64,000 bases of DNA, from contig JAADJZ010000010.1 of the NCBI GenBank assembly GCA_011032825.1, positions 186,001 to 250,000 of the forward strand, written 5' to 3'. Position 1 is the stretch's first letter. Every line of letters begins with the position of its first letter. Below, piece by piece: positions 32,030-42,782 of this stretch. The notes under the pieces were generated by a model. That model was not told the DNA's origin and made no database searches. It was given only the letters and a program-made list of their open reading frames with translations. The DNA is from Massariosphaeria phaeospora (Eukaryota > Ascomycota > Dothideomycetes > Pleosporales). The position numbers and the translations under genes were made by a program.

Positions 32030-33743
32030 GGTGGTGGAGAGGGCAGCTACTGTTCCGCCATGGACCCGCTCGCAATGTTCGGCGGTGGCAGTTATGAGCT
32101 CATGGCTCGCCCTGGACGTGAGGGCGGCGTAGGCTCGCGGGCGTCAGGCAGGCCGGCTCCTGAAGGGCTGTGGGGGGAGATGGCAGGCGGCTGAGATATC
32201 GGGTGTCAGCGGGGTGCGAGCGTCGAAGCCCGTTTCAAGTGCGGGCGGAACGAGCGGCAATGGTGCGAGACTGGACAGCGAGTGTGATGAGGAGAGGTGG
32301 AAAATGGACAATGGACGTAGCGACAGACGTGGACGATGGGGTGGGCACGCAGACTACCAGCTGGGCAGTGCTGAGGACAGCTCTGAGCTGAGCGTTGACG
32401 CTGATGATTTCGGTAAAATGACTGCGGGTGTCGCAGAAGCGCGGCGGCAAGCAGCTCTAGCAGGGTTTACCACAGGTTCTGTGCGGGTGGCTTTCGCCTC
32501 GCGCCGATCAAGATTTAAATCGAGCTGCACGTTGCGTGGCGGTCTTTTCTATATTAAACCCTCCCCCGTCTTCGTCCCCTCGTGCAGTGCCGCTCACCGG
32601 ACATTCACCAGGACCATCAGCCGCGTGGTGGTGGGATCCGTTCATCGTCCACGGGTGCAGCGCGACCACCGGGTTGCTACATCCTCTGCCCTCGCCGTGT
32701 GACCTGCCGTCCAGCGTCACTACCACCCACCTACCCAGAGTCTCGAGGATGCTGAGTGCTGAGTGCTGAGTGCTGCCTGTTATCTCGCGCGGAGTCGCCT
32801 TGGTTACGTACTGCCCTCCATTCCGAAACAATATTCCCGGCATTACTCACCGCAATTAATACATGGTCAACCGCTGTAGGAAAGCCAGCACCTACATACA
32901 TCCACAAGACGCGACTTCCTCTGCGATAACCTTCCTGTCTCGAAATGGTACTCCGGAGTAGAGCCCGAGCTGCATCATCTACTACCTAGGTAGGTTATGG
33001 TCTCCATGTGTGGGTACTACCACCTACTCGTAGGGAGTATGTAGCACAGCCGGCTCCACCGAACAGCCTCAATTCGTTGGCAGACGGGTGGCGTCGCAGG
33101 ATATCGGATTTGCCACGTCGGCTCTGGTTCGCTTATAGATATGCGCGGTATATGTACGTGTACCGGGCTTACTCTGTAGAATGGAGTAAAACAGAGCCGC
33201 TTGACGTCTGATGAAGTCTAGCCGGCTGCTCAAATGCATGCAACGTCGAAGGGTAACTGTATGCAGGACAAATAATAGGCGCGGCTGTCCTGGGCAATAC
33301 TGATAGCTGCTGAGGGGGGAAAGATCAATCGGTTGTTGTGGAAGGAAAGATTGGAGCTAAACCTATTGTTAGATGGCGGCATAGTCCCAATATTGACAGC
33401 TGATAAGTTCAACTTCAACTGATCTTAATGGATGGAAAGATCGAAGCTACACCTCCTGCGAGATAGTTATCAGACATGAGCACTAAACCCATCTATGAAG
33501 GCGTCGAGCCTACGGAGTTCCACTGCGTCAATAACAAACGCCTTAGATAGAGTTGGAATACTCTGTACAAAATTCAGAAATGCTTCGAGTAGGCCCGTTG
33601 CCTCGGTATGAGAGATTAGTCAGCACGTCATAGGAGCAGCCTCACTGTTTGGCGTGCAGAGGCTTGGTGCTCAGCTTTTATTGCCCAGTTGGTATTGTCA
33701 CAGACGAGATGGTTTTGGTACAGGTTGCCGATGCGGCGCTCGC
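32030..33743. other. Intergenic with imperfect repeats
   Basis: Plus-strand open frames near 32214-32702 are shadow-like and overlap the DUF1765 promoter. At about 33344 and 33434 a unit beginning GGAAAGAT-GA-AGCTA-ACCT occurs twice, 90 bp apart and diverged, with a third partial GGAAAGATCAA near 33318. This may be an old tandem repeat. No gene is supported. Confidence 0.5.
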
Positions 33744-34229
33744 CTAGTGAGCAGCTGGTGGTGCTTCCTCAACCTCCTCCTCGAACCAGTCCTCCTCCAC
33801 CGGTGCCGCACCCTCCGCAGACGCGCCCTCAAGCTCGACCTTCTGATTCTCGTATGCCTTCAACTCGCTCGCGATATCGCCCTCTTCGGGGGATGGCGGA
33901 GGCTTGGGGATGCTGAATTGCTGGACGTGGCCCTCGGAGTCGGATGCTTTGAGTTGCGGAGGCTTGTAGCTCTTCAATTCCCTCAGGTACATTTCCTGCA
34001 CAAGATCGGCTGTTGCGCGCCAATCGTGTCAGCGTTTCCTACGGCTAGGAATTGGGGAATGAGTTACCTTGTCGAACGGCCGTGGGGATGATGAAGGTGC
34101 GGCGGGAGATAAGCGTAGGCTGTTGCCGGGCGACGCGGACGAGCGCCTGGCGCTAGAATCGGGTCAAAAACTCGCAATCAATCGTAGACTGGCTGTACGT
34201 ACCGAAGCCCTGATGGATTGCGCAAGCAT
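33744..34229 (-). CDS. ATP14: Mitochondrial ATP synthase subunit H
   Basis: Subunit h is a small peripheral-stalk component of the fungal F1Fo ATP synthase. The exons are 34229-34203 (9 codons), 34152-34068 and 34009-33744, with introns of 50 and 58 nt; the total is 125 residues. The spliced N-terminus MLAQSIRASRQALVRVARQQ is basic, without acidic residues, as a mitochondrial presequence, and ends near SRRTFIIPTAVRQ. The mature part begins ADLVQEMYLRELKSYKPP, the signature of the family. The acidic C-terminal half ends in a run of Glu. The first exon is only 27 nt, so the gene is easy to miss without splicing. The start was chosen because it gives the presequence. Confidence 0.92.
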
Positions 34230-34800
34230 TGTGTCGGATAGGTTGAGGGGTGGAGGGAGCTGTCAAAGGGAGCTTCGGGGCGACGACGGTCGGCTGTCTG
34301 GAGTTTTCGAAGCCAAGAACTATAGCCCAATGAGGTTAGCGCGGCTTCGACTGGCCGTGCCGGGGTAGAGCACCACAGCACTTCATCCAGCTTCCAGCCT
34401 CCAGGTTGGCAATTCTGTCACCAAGCATACATGAGAAATATGGATAACCATGTGTCTTTAGCTCAAGATAGTTCCATCAATCTATAAATAAGGAAACACA
34501 CTAGAGCCAAAGCTGATCGCACCCTATCCACCGTGAAGTCAGTTTGCCAGGCGAGAAGTGCTGGGTTGCCTTCTACCCACTCAAGTTAATTCCGGTATAT
34601 AAACGCCTAGAGGTATCATGCCTTAACCAGACTCCATCCAGATGAGATGTCTGTCTAACAGAACGCCGCCCGAATGCACCCCATATCAAAAAATCAGCGC
34701 AGCAACTCTTCATGCCAAGATGGAACCTATAAATGAAATGACTAAATCTGAATGACATCAACGGATGTGCCAATTATAATGCACACGCACGCAGCTTACC
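34230..34800. other. Intergenic between ATP14 and TFIIB
   Basis: This segment is the ATP14 promoter and the TFIIB 3' flank. I see no gene. Confidence 0.6.
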
Positions 34801-35895
34801 TTAAACAGGGGGGATTTTGGATAGGTCGCCACCCTTCTGAATCCAAGCCTCGTCGATAATCTGATCGAGTGCGTTGTGGACAAGTTTATACGCAGTGCGG
34901 ATGGTGCCGTCGCTGACATCGACGGCTTGTCCGATATCTTTGGGCGTCCTCGGTTGGCCCATGAGGGCGGCAATGAGGTATATGCATGCACCGGTAATGG
35001 ACAAAGGCGATCTACCTGCTGCAACGCCCAGCTCGCTGACCTGCGCTGCTGCTGCCTGCGCAATGAGGGTAGTGGAGTTGCTGAGTTCGAGCTTGTTGCA
35101 AGCACGCCCAATGAGCTCAGAAGCACCAGTTGTCTTGGTCGTCTTGAACGAGCTGTTGCTGATGACTGCACCACTGGTCGCTACCTTCGGGTCCTGGTCC
35201 TTCGCGGCCTTCTGCAAGAGCTGCTCAAGGGCTTTGAAGGTCCTTCCTATCTCCTTCTTGGAGACATTGGTGAGCTTGAAGATTTCGCGGAAAGACCGCG
35301 GGACATCGTGCTGGCGGCAGGCAAAGAAGATACAGCTAGCAATCTTTGCGTCTTGTGGTTTGCTTTTGAATATCTTAGCGTCGTCTGCGGCCTTGTAAAG
35401 CAGTTTGGCTGTCTCGGCGGCGACTTTGGGGATGTTGGACGACTCGCACAAGGTGCTGATTTGGCCATATGCTGCCTGCAGGCTCTTGTTCAACTTGTCG
35501 TGGTTGTTCTTGTTCTGTGCCCGAGCCAACTCCCGCACGCGCATGCCGCCGTCGCCAAATCCGATCTCAGTTTGTAGCTGAGAGCCATGAAGAAGAGGGT
35601 TGGCTGCATCTCCGACACGAGAAGGGTCGTCATTCCCTTGGTCGTCGTTGGAGAAGGTTCGCCACTCTGACCTGGTATCCAAGACGTGCTCTGCTAGGAC
35701 CCGCCCACAAGACGCGCATACGGTGTCGCCGTTCGAGGCTTCTTCGACAAGGTTGGGTGGCATTTCTTTGCAGTCCGGGCACATCATGATAACGTTCAGG
35801 TCCTGCCTCCACTCGTCATCCTGCTCCGTCTCAGCCGAGGGACCCTCATACACCTCTCCCGGTGAGAGAAGACGCCCATCGGGAGCGTATGACAT
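34801..35895 (-). CDS. SUA7: Transcription initiation factor TFIIB
   Basis: TFIIB bridges TBP and RNA polymerase II and helps set the start site. It is a single exon of 364 residues. I chose the ATG at 35895 because the conserved sequence starts near it; the frame is open to 36057, but the extra N-terminal residues look like untranslated sequence. The zinc ribbon has Cys39, Cys42, Cys60 and Cys63 (CPDC and CASC), followed by the B-finger region SEWRTFSND. Two cyclin-like repeats follow: about 130-220 with IASCIFFACRQHDVPRSFRE and about 235-330 with ITGACIYLIAALMGQPRTPK. The C-terminus is short. Confidence 0.96.
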   Translation of the reverse strand: MSYAPDGRLLSPGEVYEGPSAETEQDDEWRQDLNVIMMCPDCKEMPPNLVEEASNGDTVCASCGRVLAEHVLDTRSEWRTFSNDDQGNDDPSRVGDAANPLLHGSQLQTEIGFGDGGMRVRELARAQNKNNHDKLNKSLQAAYGQISTLCESSNIPKVAAETAKLLYKAADDAKIFKSKPQDAKIASCIFFACRQHDVPRSFREIFKLTNVSKKEIGRTFKALEQLLQKAAKDQDPKVATSGAVISNSSFKTTKTTGASELIGRACNKLELSNSTTLIAQAAAAQVSELGVAAGRSPLSITGACIYLIAALMGQPRTPKDIGQAVDVSDGTIRTAYKLVHNALDQIIDEAWIQKGGDLSKIPPV

Positions 35896-37027
35896 GATGT
35901 CAAGTGTTGTGGCGGGTCGTCCTGTGGAAGGGGACGTCACGGTAGGCGTTGTGTGGAGTTGGTGGGTTTGCTGGAGGGCGGTGTTGGTAGGTAACTGTGG
36001 ACACAAAGGCACAAAGCAGGTGAAGTGCTGAGGGCCGGGGTCAAAGCTCGGTGCCAAGCCACTAGTTGACTTTGGTACAGGTGAGACGGTGACTCACCCT
36101 ACCTGTTCACACCAATGTCTTCCATTCCATTACCCGCAATTGTAGACATTTAGGGGGCTCGGTTGCATTCGTAAGGCTAGATACGTCTTTCAGACCCAAT
36201 CGCTCTCTCTTGGATTTCATTGCATCACATTCTGTCGGCCATTACCGGCATCCGGGCATCCAATGCCCACACTTCTTCAGCAAATGTTCCAAGGCCACTT
36301 GTTCTCTGCCCCGACTCCACGTCAAACTATCGATTCCAGCAACTCCACTGTCAGGTTTCATCAGGCAATTAAATACTTCCGCAACAGTGGTTTGGGTAAG
36401 TTTCGGCAGGGCGGTTGATCGTTCATGTGAGGTACGTACTACGGATCAGAAGGAACACCTTACAGCTATCAATGCGTAGTTCGGCTCTAAACAAAGGCAT
36501 ACTACTGAATGACGTGCATGACACATTTTCTCTTGTGCTAAGCCATCGAACACTCTCTATGTTGTAAGATCTCTTTTACCGGAAAATGATGGTACCCCCT
36601 GATACATGGTACCTAAAAGAGAAACTCCCATTCCAGAGGACCCCGCACTCGCAAGGCCAATTTCAGATCCTGTGCGTGTCTCATATGTCTAAAACCAGTC
36701 ATTTTCACCTCACCGAGGTATGGTCAGAATGAAAATCCTCTTCCGGATGCTAAGAGGAGCCACATCGCCGAGATATAGCTCTTAGTATACCCTACTGGAT
36801 GGTGCAACTGTACTCTCAGATGGGGCCCGGTAGTGCCTTCTGCTCCAAGACGGACGAGAAGTCTCTGAGGACTTCTCATGGTAATCAAGCAATGGAAAGG
36901 GAGCTGCATGTGAAGTTCAGAGCGTAGCAGCGAAAGTATAATTATGGCCCCTCGAGCCCGTCACTCTTCAACCAACATTTCCCTCGCTCTTATGTTCTGT
37001 CGCTCCAGTCACGCTGCACCCTTCGTT
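35896..37027. other. Divergent intergenic region TFIIB-BYS1
   Basis: Both promoters should lie here. No gene is supported; several short open frames have no domain. Confidence 0.6.
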
Positions 37028-37999
37028 ATGCACTTCTCACTCACCAAGATGCTCACTCCTGCGCTCATTACCTTCTTCTCTCTGGCCTCGGCTAGCACGG
37101 TCAAGCTCATCAACCACTGCCCCCATGATCTATACTTCTGGGTCGTCGGTGGTGAACATGTTCCGGACCGGCAATGGAACATGGTCCCAGGCAATGGCGG
37201 CAGCGTAATTCACAGTATGCTGGAAGGCCGCGGTATGTCTCTCAAGATTCGCGATGTCCCCCAGTACGAGGTCGCTCCTGCAGGTATACTCCAGCTTGAG
37301 TATAATTTCGCGCCTCAGACCAAATCTTTGTGGTACGATCTCAGTTTAATCGACTGTTATATCAACCACAATCCCTATGATCCGGAATACTGTCCTTTCG
37401 TCGACGGAGGTATCCGTTTGTACACAAATGGGCCATCAGAGCGTTGTCCTACGGCAAGCTGCATCGGGGAGGAGTGCGTCAACACGTACCAAAATCATGG
37501 CACGTGGATCGGTGAACCTACTCTACGCTGCGACAGTGATTTCGAGGTCTTCTTCGAGACTTGCACTCATGGCTCAGCGCCGCAGACTTTTATCGGAGAA
37601 TACACACCTCCACTTCCACTTCCACCGTCGCCTCCTAGCATGCCACCTACTCCCCCATCATCGTCTCCTTCGTTGGAGCCCGAGCAACCCTGCCCGGCTC
37701 ACGGTGAGCCTACTTCCTCGACCAGTCATATCCCGACAAGTTCCACCTCTACAGAACCAGCGTCAATGCCATCGACATTGCTTCCCCCCTCGTCAACCGC
37801 CTCTCCATCTGATGACATGCCAGGATCCCGACCTGCCCTCATCTACACTACGCCGCCTGAGTTCCCCAACGGAACACTCTGTCACGACCCGGAGTGTAAC
37901 TGCTACAGCACAACCAGGCCCTGGCTCTTCCCAAGCTTCTTTCCTTGGTGGCCTCTGTGTGGTTCCAGCTTCGACACCACCCTAGGCGCTTGGCTTTAA
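37028..37999 (+). CDS. Secreted BYS1-domain protein with Pro/Ser/Thr-rich tail
   Basis: This is a single exon of 323 residues from the ATG at 37028, which gives a clean signal peptide (about 20 residues: basic start, hydrophobic core, ASA before the mature end). The frame is also open from 36944. The mature N-terminal 160 residues match the BYS1/thaumatin-like fold: VKLINHCPHDLYFWVV, then LEYNF and cysteine-bearing segments with CPFVDGG, CPTASC and CEEC-type spacing. BYS1 was first described as a yeast-phase protein of Blastomyces; its role is not settled. About 120 Pro/Ser/Thr-rich residues follow, with repeated PPSPP and SST runs, then a C-terminal cluster with CHDPECNC. Extracellular location is a firm inference; an effector function is speculation. 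Confidence 0.8.
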   Translation: MHFSLTKMLTPALITFFSLASASTVKLINHCPHDLYFWVVGGEHVPDRQWNMVPGNGGSVIHSMLEGRGMSLKIRDVPQYEVAPAGILQLEYNFAPQTKSLWYDLSLIDCYINHNPYDPEYCPFVDGGIRLYTNGPSERCPTASCIGEECVNTYQNHGTWIGEPTLRCDSDFEVFFETCTHGSAPQTFIGEYTPPLPLPPSPPSMPPTPPSSSPSLEPEQPCPAHGEPTSSTSHIPTSSTSTEPASMPSTLLPPSSTASPSDDMPGSRPALIYTTPPEFPNGTLCHDPECNCYSTTRPWLFPSFFPWWPLCGSSFDTTLGAWL

Positions 38000-39254
38000 T
38001 ACCCGGAGAACAGGGTGTGTGTGAGTGGACTCGTGGACAACTTGATTCGGCAACGACCTTCTGCCCTTGCAGTCTGTGGCGTCTTACCAGTCCTCGAATG
38101 AGGAGTAGTCTCGTTGACAATCAACAACCGTGTTCAGCCGACACATCTCAGAAGCCGACATTCGCCCCCCCACTCGGCGATTATACTTCAACTGAAATTC
38201 ACGGCATGTTCCATTTCGGCGTTCCAGTCTATCGCAGACTAGCTCCTCCAAACGAATATGTCCATACATCGGCCGCAAGGGCCGGGTGTTTAGGACGGAT
38301 CCGAGAAAGTAAACGTGCTCTTGGCATACGACGGGACCCCTGGGATAAGCGGCTCTCACTGAGTTGGATGTCTCGCTCCGTTGGTACTTGATGACGGATG
38401 CTTACATTGTTGATGAAGCCGAAACCGAGAGCTTCTCAGAAGCGTCCTTCCATCTGTGTCGAGTCCCATCTAATACATCGACACTAACGGTGAAAGCTGT
38501 GCGTCGGACTTATCGCCAAAAAAGACCAGCCGCGGGAACGAGTAATGCGACAGCTTATTACACAAGCTACATCACATGTACCGGGGCGTGCCCTTCACAA
38601 TGAAATGTACCATTTGGTGGTGTGGATCTTGCGTCGATCTCGGGGAAAGATTTGTTGTCTCTCTAAAATCCTCTACCTGACATCTTATTCTGTTGGTTTG
38701 AAGCTTCCATCCCATGTACAATCAGCTTGTCTAGCAAGCACTTATCTCTTTAAAAGATAGAACCTACGTAGTTAGATAGAATAAATTCATCTTGTATCAT
38801 TTCTGTACCATCCAAAAGTCAACTGTTCAATCTATAAGTCCTATTAACTTACCTAGCTGGTGAATCTCCTTCAGTGTCTTTGGGTACGACATTGTGCTGA
38901 CTATGCTGAAGGGCGCCACGCCGACTTTGTGTAGAGTATAAGCCGCGTCTTAACCCGTCGAATAGACGAGTTTGGCCCACTATAAAACATAGCGTGATGG
39001 AAGTACGGGCGGTGACGCTGACGGTGTGTCACAGGGCGATATATTCAAGACAATAGCAATACAATTTTTGAATACGCCGGAGCTTTTTCACCGACCCCTA
39101 TGACATTGTAGACAGTTGCGTGACGTAGCTGCACAATGCTATTATTCTACCACACTGTCACTCATTCCGCTTATAAGAAGCGCCTTTCTCGAATTTCCGA
39201 TTGAACCACTTTCCCCAGCGAGTGCCTACTCTTAGGGGCTTTTGGTTATTGCTC
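38000..39254. other. Intergenic, partly AT rich
   Basis: This is 1.25 kb with no supported gene. The part from 38690 to 38870 is AT rich. The last 100 bp form the probable 5' UTR of the gene starting at 39255. Confidence 0.55.
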
Positions 39255-40127
39255 ATGCCTCCCCTATCCAGTGATAAGGACACTTCTACGGTAAGCAAAG
39301 AGAACATAGAGGAGTCTGTTCAGCGGACTGTCACCCCTGAAGGTGACACCGAAGAAAACAACAAGCCAGCGCCTGCTCCTATTAACAAACCCAAGCGCTC
39401 TCTCCCGTCATCTTCCGACGAAGAGCACAGCCCTTCTCAGGTTTCTAAGAAGCGCAAGCTCCTTGCTCCTCCTAGCATGCCCAAGCGCTCTCTCCCGGAC
39501 GACCAAATCCTGCCCCCAAGCCTCCCCAAGAAGCTCAAGATGCCGACCACCTGGGCCGAACTATTTCCCCCACGGACTAAGATGAAGCAGCACAAGTTCC
39601 GCCAAGATCCCGCGCTCGCAGCGCGCCACGCCAAAATCCGCGAGCTGCTAGCCGAACTCAATACCTCCATCGACATCCGTGAAGAACTGATGGATCTTGC
39701 GCGCAAGGACCCGGGCATGTATAGACAATACGATCCCCGCAACATCCGGTGGAAGCGCAAGGCTCAAGAGCATGCTCGCTACTACTACCGTGTTGAGAAG
39801 GAGGTCCGCGAGATTGGCGACTCGGAGATGGCCACGCGGCAGAAGGTGCAGTTGTGGGAGAACTGGCTGAAGGCGGTACGTGAGTGGACGCTTGCACCTC
39901 ATGATGAGCAGGCTGAGGATAACTGGGATTGGTACCCGGTGGTGGATAAGGGAGGTGTGCTGAAACCGGATTGGAGCTGGGATCAGCCTGTAGGTGCTGG
40001 GCCTGGTCTGGATGAGCTGGTTGATCCTCTTGATACGACGAAGAAGAACACGCATGAGGATGCTGGGAAGTATGTTAACGAGTTCCACAAGCTAGCTCCT
40101 AGCATGCTTGAATCCGATAGTGATTAA
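39255..40127 (+). CDS. Basic nuclear-looking protein of unknown function
   Basis: This is a single exon of 290 residues from the ATG at 39255; the open frame begins 54 nt upstream at a TTG. I do not recognise the family. The first 100 residues are disordered and contain three similar Pro/Lys-rich strings (KPKRSLPSS, MPKRSLPDD, PSLPKKLKMP) and a KKRKL cluster, all usable as nuclear localisation signals. The following 150 residues look folded and helical, Trp and Tyr rich: TTWAELFPPR, EELMDLARKDPGMYRQYDP, VQLWENWLKAVREWT and DNWDWYPVVD. The end is acidic (MLESDSD). Gene status is supported by length, codon use and the structured segment. Confidence 0.7.
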   Translation: MPPLSSDKDTSTVSKENIEESVQRTVTPEGDTEENNKPAPAPINKPKRSLPSSSDEEHSPSQVSKKRKLLAPPSMPKRSLPDDQILPPSLPKKLKMPTTWAELFPPRTKMKQHKFRQDPALAARHAKIRELLAELNTSIDIREELMDLARKDPGMYRQYDPRNIRWKRKAQEHARYYYRVEKEVREIGDSEMATRQKVQLWENWLKAVREWTLAPHDEQAEDNWDWYPVVDKGGVLKPDWSWDQPVGAGPGLDELVDPLDTTKKNTHEDAGKYVNEFHKLAPSMLESDSD

Positions 40128-40782
40128 AGATCATGTTGTCGACGACTCGAAGCCACACATGATTGAGAGCGTGTCTGCTTTCGACAGTGAGGTACAAAAG
40201 TACCTGAAACAACAAGCACGCCGGTTGGCGATCCCGCCACTGTTTGATTATGGAATCTCTTGGTCTGAGCGATCGCGGGAGACGCCATGAAATACATATG
40301 ATGATACCTTACCAAGATTTTCTTTGATGTGTGAGCGAAGTGACTAAGTGTGAAACATGTGGCTAGGCTCCGAGTTAGCCGAATGTACTTCACGCTAGTC
40401 CGTCGATCTTGCCTAATCGGGATTAGTTTGCCGATACTGGCCGCTTATCTTTACCGCTTTCGACAACCTTGAGCGCTGCCAACTTCTCGATGCTCATGTG
40501 ACTACAGATAATCGACGTACAGCACACCTACCCAACGTTTCCTTCGTTTCCTTATCTTTGGGGTGTCCCACTTATGTACCTTCCTTGTCGTTACATCTCC
40601 TATACCTTGCTTGGGCGACTTCTGCACATACAAATGTCAAGAGCATGGATGCATAGATTTGGATACTGAACTATACGCGGTGAACCTAGGATCTGCACTA
40701 CACGGTTTTCCAAGGTCTCGATGTCTGATATAGGCCGTGTGATATTCCCCCCTGACCCGGATCTTCGACTATATCCTACACC
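40128..40782. other. Intergenic, promoter of the SSU1-type gene
   Basis: No gene is supported. The last 200 bp upstream of 40783 are the likely promoter of the transporter gene. Confidence 0.6.
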
Positions 40783-42553
40783 ATGAATCAGAACCAGTCC
40801 GGCCACAGGCTTCAGCCCCCTGCCCCAAATGCAGCACCAAACACAGGCTCCAGTGCCGCAGAGCGACTACAATGGCGCAACCACCCACCTGCAGAAACAC
40901 CAAGCCAGGAGATGTCAGACCCCTTCCAGCATAACGGACTACAGCTGGACAAGACGAAGACAGAAGATCCAGCGACGAGCGCAAGCGACGAGAACGACGG
41001 TGGTGGCGAGGAAGGCGGTAACGGGACTGGGGTAGATGGCGATGAAGAACAGAAGTGCAAGTTGAGCTGGAGGGACCGAATTCGGCATTTTACCTGGACT
41101 TGGTTCACTATGACCATGGCGACGGGCGGCATTGCCAACGTTCTGTATACTGGTATAGCAGACCCCTTCTCACCCGCACACCGTTGGCTAACAGCATCTA
41201 GTGCCCTTCCGCTTCCGTGGCCTCTACGCCCTCGGCTGCATCTTCTTCATCCTAAACATCGTCCTCTTCATCTTCAACGTCGCCATGATATCCCTCCGTT
41301 TCTACTTCTACCCGCGGACCTTCCGATCGTCGTTCCTGCACCCAACGGAATCCCTCTTCATCCCAGCGGCAGTGATCAGTTTCGGCACCATCTTGATCAA
41401 TATCAGCCAGTACGGAGTCGAGTTCACGGGGGAATGGCTGCAGCACACGATGGAGGTAATGTATTGGGTGTACTGTGCGCTTGCATTCGCTTTCTCAATC
41501 GGCATCTACCTTATCATGTGGGTCTGCTCGTGATGCCACAGCAGAAAGACTACAAGCTAATGTCCAGCGATCTAGGTGGTCCACGCAGACTTTCACGATT
41601 TCGCAAATGACGCCTGTCTGGATTTTTCCTGCGTACCGTAAGTCCCTTTCCCCCAACGGCCATTTCGGAGTTCCAACCCTCCCAAACAGCGACCACAGCC
41701 TTCTCTCCGAACTTTAACTAATCAACTCTCTCCAGCCCTCCTGATCATCGGCCCTCACGCCGGCAACCTCGCCCCGAAAATCACCTCCCCAAACCACGCC
41801 CTCCTCATCCTCATCTCCGGTTTCACCTTCCAAGGCATCGGCTTCCTCGTCTCCCTCATGATCTACAGCGCCTTCCTCTACCGCCTGATGACGCAAAAAC
41901 TGCCCAAAGAGTCGCTGCGCCCCGGCATGTTCATCTCGGTCGGGCCCAGCGGCTTCACCGTCGCCGGCATCGTAACCATGAGCCACCAGATCTCCGCCGT
42001 CGCGCCACCCGACTTCATGGGCCCGGGCATGGGCCCGCTAGTCGGCGACGTCAGCGTCATACTGGCCAACTGGACGGGCCTGTGGCTGTGGGGCCTGGCG
42101 CTGTGGTTCTTCTGCGTCAGCGTCGGCGCGCACTGGAGCTGTGTGGCGACGACGCGCGGAAAAATGGACTTTGCCATGACGTGGTACTCGTTTGTGTTTC
42201 CTAACACGGCGCTCACGACCGCGACGTTTGCTATCGGGAAGGCGCTCGGCGCGAACAGGCCGATTCAGTACGTGGGCTGCGCGATGGCGGTCGCGCTGGT
42301 GGTGACGTGGTGCTTCGTCGTTGGGATGATGGTGCGCGCGGTGCTGCTGCGCCAGATACTGTGGCCGCAGAAACAGGAGGATCGCTCCGAGGGCGGCTGG
42401 AAACAGCCCAGTTGCGAGGAGCAGGGCCTGCGCCAGATGTGGAGTCTGCGCGGCTCGGTGAGTCGCAGGAGTCGGGCGGCGAGGAATGGAGCTGGCGAGG
42501 GCGGGAGGAAGAGACGGTGGAGTTTTGCTAGGAGAGAGAGTGGTGGGGTGTGA
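40783..42553 (+). CDS. SSU1-type sulfite exporter (TDT family)
   Basis: SSU1 pumps sulfite out across the plasma membrane and belongs to the tellurite-resistance/dicarboxylate transporter family. The exons are 40783-41152, 41202-41517, 41576-41637 and 41736-42553, with introns of 49, 58 and 98 nt; the total is 521 residues. An approximately 100-residue hydrophilic, acidic N-terminus precedes the conserved [20 protein letters not shown] block. The ten expected membrane helices follow, including [20 protein letters not shown]. Splicing produces [20 protein letters not shown] and [20 protein letters not shown], both standard for the family. The C-terminal 70 residues are cytosolic, basic and Ser/Arg rich. 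Other anions such as malate cannot be excluded. No sulfur-metabolism gene lies nearby. Confidence 0.9.
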
Positions 42554-42600
42554 GGCAGGAGGGACGCAGAACCGTTCTGTTCGTTGGCAGAGTGCACAAG

Positions 42601-42628
42601 CTGAGTTGAGCTGAGCTGAGCTGAGCTG
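42601..42628. repeat. (GAGCT)n pentanucleotide tract
   Basis: GAGCTGAGCTGAGCTGAGCT forms the core of the tract; it is the reverse complement of the tract at 15451-15470. Confidence 0.75.
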
Positions 42629-42765
42629 TGTGATCAATGACCGAGCGAGTCTTGCGGCGTCTGGCGACAACACTTTGAGTATCCGATTTGGAGTTCACAA
42701 GGATAAAAACACTGCTGGATATTTTACTTTTGATGCGAAGCAAGGCGGTAGAGCAGAACACACCC

Positions 42766-42782
42766 GTTCAGTTCAGTTCAGG
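42766..42782. repeat. (GTTCA)n tract, repeated at 43081
   Basis: GTTCAGTTCAGTTCAGG is found here and again at 43081-43097 in the same orientation. Confidence 0.7.

Noticed and set aside
32214..32702. 162-residue plus-strand frame upstream of the DUF1765 gene
   Set aside because: Low-complexity composition, no domain and no splice partners. It sits in the divergent promoter region.
35896..36057. N-terminal extension of TFIIB
   Set aside because: TFIIB starts close to its zinc ribbon in the family. The added 54 residues look like translated 5' UTR.
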